A stretch of 64,000 nucleotides of DNA from Adineta vaga (Eukaryota > Rotifera): NCBI GenBank assembly GCA_021613535.1, contig CP075492.1, positions 8,742,001 through 8,806,000 of the forward strand. Direction: 5' to 3'. The translations under genes were made by a program, and so were the position numbers. How positions within the stretch are numbered: position 1 is the first letter of the stretch; the number at the start of each line of letters is the position of its first letter. The notes under the pieces were generated by a model. The model had not been told where the DNA came from and made no database searches. It was given only the letters and a program-made list of their open reading frames with translations. Below are positions 62,306-64,000 of this stretch, one piece after another.

Positions 62306-64000
62306 CTATTCTTTATTTATTGATTCATTTGATTTGAAATATCGCACTGCCGATTGACATGCTGCATATTTCGCCATCTTCTTGTTTTCATGTTGACCGA
62401 AAAATTGAACACCATTATTAGCTTTAATATAACAAACAGATGTAAATTTCTCTGTTTTAGAGTCAACTAGACGAAATTGGCTAGAGGAAAAGAAATAATT
62501 TATCGATGTTCTTATAACTCTAATATGAAACTTACTGAACAATTTTGCCACCTTGTTCGAAAAATATTCGTACAGGGTTAGAATTAGGATTGTCAATCGA
62601 TCGTTCTGTATAGAAATAAAAATAAAAATCTATTTTATAATGAAGAAAAAGTAGTTTACTGATATATTCTCGAAGCAGAGGTTCGATCGTTTGCCAGACC
62701 GTTTCTAAGCATTTATCAGAATCGAGAAAAATTGCACCAACTAAAGCTTCAAAAACATCAGCTAAAGCTTTAGGTGCTGTCGAATCAGCCCATTGATCAT
62801 TATCCTAAACAGAGAAACGTTGAAATTGAATTTTGATGAAGAGAATAGGATTCATTACTTTGCTTAATTGAACATCCATGGATGAATCTTTTGGAAATAA
62901 CACCTCATTATTAGTATAATAGCTGATTTTACCAAATAAATCCGGTGAGTTATGAAGAATTTTCTTATGAAGACCAGCTGCAACCAAAATATAAGACAAA
63001 CGTCCATTATTTGATAAGTCTTGTCGAATATCTGTTACTTGACCTACAATGGATATTATCAAAAATTCAAAAGCTCATCTCGATTGATGAACATTACCTG
63101 GTTTAATATCTTTCTTTTCGATAAAAATATATCGTGTAACAAGAAAATCGAGAACAGCATCTCCCAAGAATTCCAATCTATAGAAAAACAAAAATCGAAT
63201 GATAGACTAATTTTTCAGAAATAGAATACCTTTCATAACAATTTGTCAAACGATTCGCATAACTTGATGGATGAGTAAATGCTGCAATGAGATATGCTTT
63301 ATTTTGAAATGTATAATTAAGTGTTTTTTCAACAGAAGAAAATGCTTGTTCTTCATAAAATTTCTGAATTACATCATCACTTTCATTACAATCCAGATAC
63401 GAACAGAGAATTGATGGTGTTTCTATGACATGATCTAATTTCATGAAAACAAAACTTCTTCACAAAGTTTCTTTCAATTTAATCCTTACTTTCACGATCT
63501 AATGGAATAACATCCAGACCTAACCATTTCATAAACTGTATCGTCGTTGCATAATCAGTCGACAAAAGAAAAGCACCCATAAATGCTTCCATCATATCAG
63601 CAAATGCTTTTCGTTTTACTGTTTGATATTTATATCGTTTTAATTCAAGTACATCATTGGCATTTGTTTCTTGAACAACATATCCAGGTGGAATCCAGTT
63701 GGCATCATCTCCACGAAAATCAACTTTCTTTGCATTTAAATATGATTTTAATTTCTTTAAAAACGCGATTGCATAGAGATTTCCATTCGATATTTGTTTA
63801 GCTTTTTCAACCGTCAATGCACCAGCACCAGCAAGTGGATATCGATGATAAAAACACAACGATATAGTAAGTTTCAGAAAACAATCACCAAGAATTTCAA
63901 AACTTTCCATATCAAAATTTTCATCTGTTGAACGACGAGTAATCGATTGAAAAAGAATTGCAGATGATGGCTGTAATGTAGAATGTTTTGATAATAAATC
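62306..64000 (-). CDS. DICER1: Dicer, C-terminal part (RNase IIIa, IIIb, dsRBD); 5' part outside window
   Basis: The enzyme that cuts dsRNA or pre-miRNA into ~22-nt RNAs. Exons: 63490->64000, 63230-63434, 63098-63177, 62859-63043, 62660-62804, 62536-62605, 62306-62480; all phases agree and the first remains open to the window edge. RNase IIIa: 'SFEILGDCFLK' and 'ADMMEAFMGAFL'. RNase IIIb: 'THPSSY...', 'RLEFLGDAVLDFLV' and 'ADVFEALVGAIFLD'; acidic catalytic residues are present in both. 'NWIPPGYVVQ' follows IIIa as in other Dicers, with only a short insertion where vertebrates have a long acidic one. The C-terminal dsRBD has 'GQHENKKMAKYAACQSAVRYF'. Helicase and PAZ would lie to the right. Drosha is excluded by the IIIa sequence and the PPGY element. 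Confidence 0.93.

Noticed and set aside
1-64000. CRISPR arrays, bacterial operons, rRNA or tRNA genes, intact transposons
   Set aside because: None was seen. Repeats are simple microsatellites only, and no tRNA-like cloverleaf or transposase/reverse transcriptase motif was recognised by eye.

Overview
The window looks like animal nuclear DNA, most probably from a bdelloid rotifer (Rotaria/Adineta type). The basis is as follows. The sequence is AT-rich. Most introns are tiny GT...AG introns of about 46-62 nt, found by reading exon to exon. Orthologues of single-copy metazoan genes are present (Dicer, MED17, GCP4, PAR-6, Dve, PEDS1). Intronless ADP-ribosyltransferase/TPR and B-box/propeller genes are also present, and such families are expanded in bdelloids. 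The organism assignment is inference; that the DNA is metazoan is well supported.

Layout. 1-4.5 kb: the 5' part of an ERLEC1-type ER lectin (minus strand, runs off the left edge), then two tandem intronless B-box-like genes. 4.5-7.3 kb: no gene seen. 7.3-11.1 kb: a PDZ/synaptopodin-2-like cytoskeletal gene (plus) with a one-base frameshift, convergent with ribosomal protein eL42. 11-14 kb: mostly empty, with a degenerate piece related to the ART/TPR gene. 14-20.7 kb: a GPI-type Ly6 protein, the mitochondrial citrate carrier, a small hydrophilic 82-aa protein, and a 979-aa ART+TPR protein. 23.4-26.3 kb: a monoamine-type SLC6 transporter. 27-36 kb, all minus: PAR-6, a 16-exon triple-Tudor protein, MED17. 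36.2-40.8 kb, plus: GCP4 and an SLC38 amino-acid transporter. 41.3-43.6 kb: a rhodopsin-class GPCR. 46.9-50.7 kb: the homeobox gene dve, with its first exon 1.4 kb upstream among GA tracts. 54.5-57.8 kb: SLC25A40-like carrier and plasmalogen desaturase PEDS1. 61.0-61.5 kb: a CCHamide-like neuropeptide precursor. 62.3-64 kb: the C-terminal part of Dicer (runs off the right edge).

The genes do not form one pathway; this is an ordinary mixed eukaryotic gene neighbourhood. Two head-to-tail pairs (citrate carrier then the 82-aa gene; GCP4 then SLC38) are spaced like trans-spliced operons. The most interesting items are the CCHamide-like neuropeptide, the potentially myristoylated ART/TPR protein with a relic relative nearby, the tandem B-box genes and the dve upstream region. 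Exon coordinates come from manual splicing checked for phase; no transcript evidence was available.
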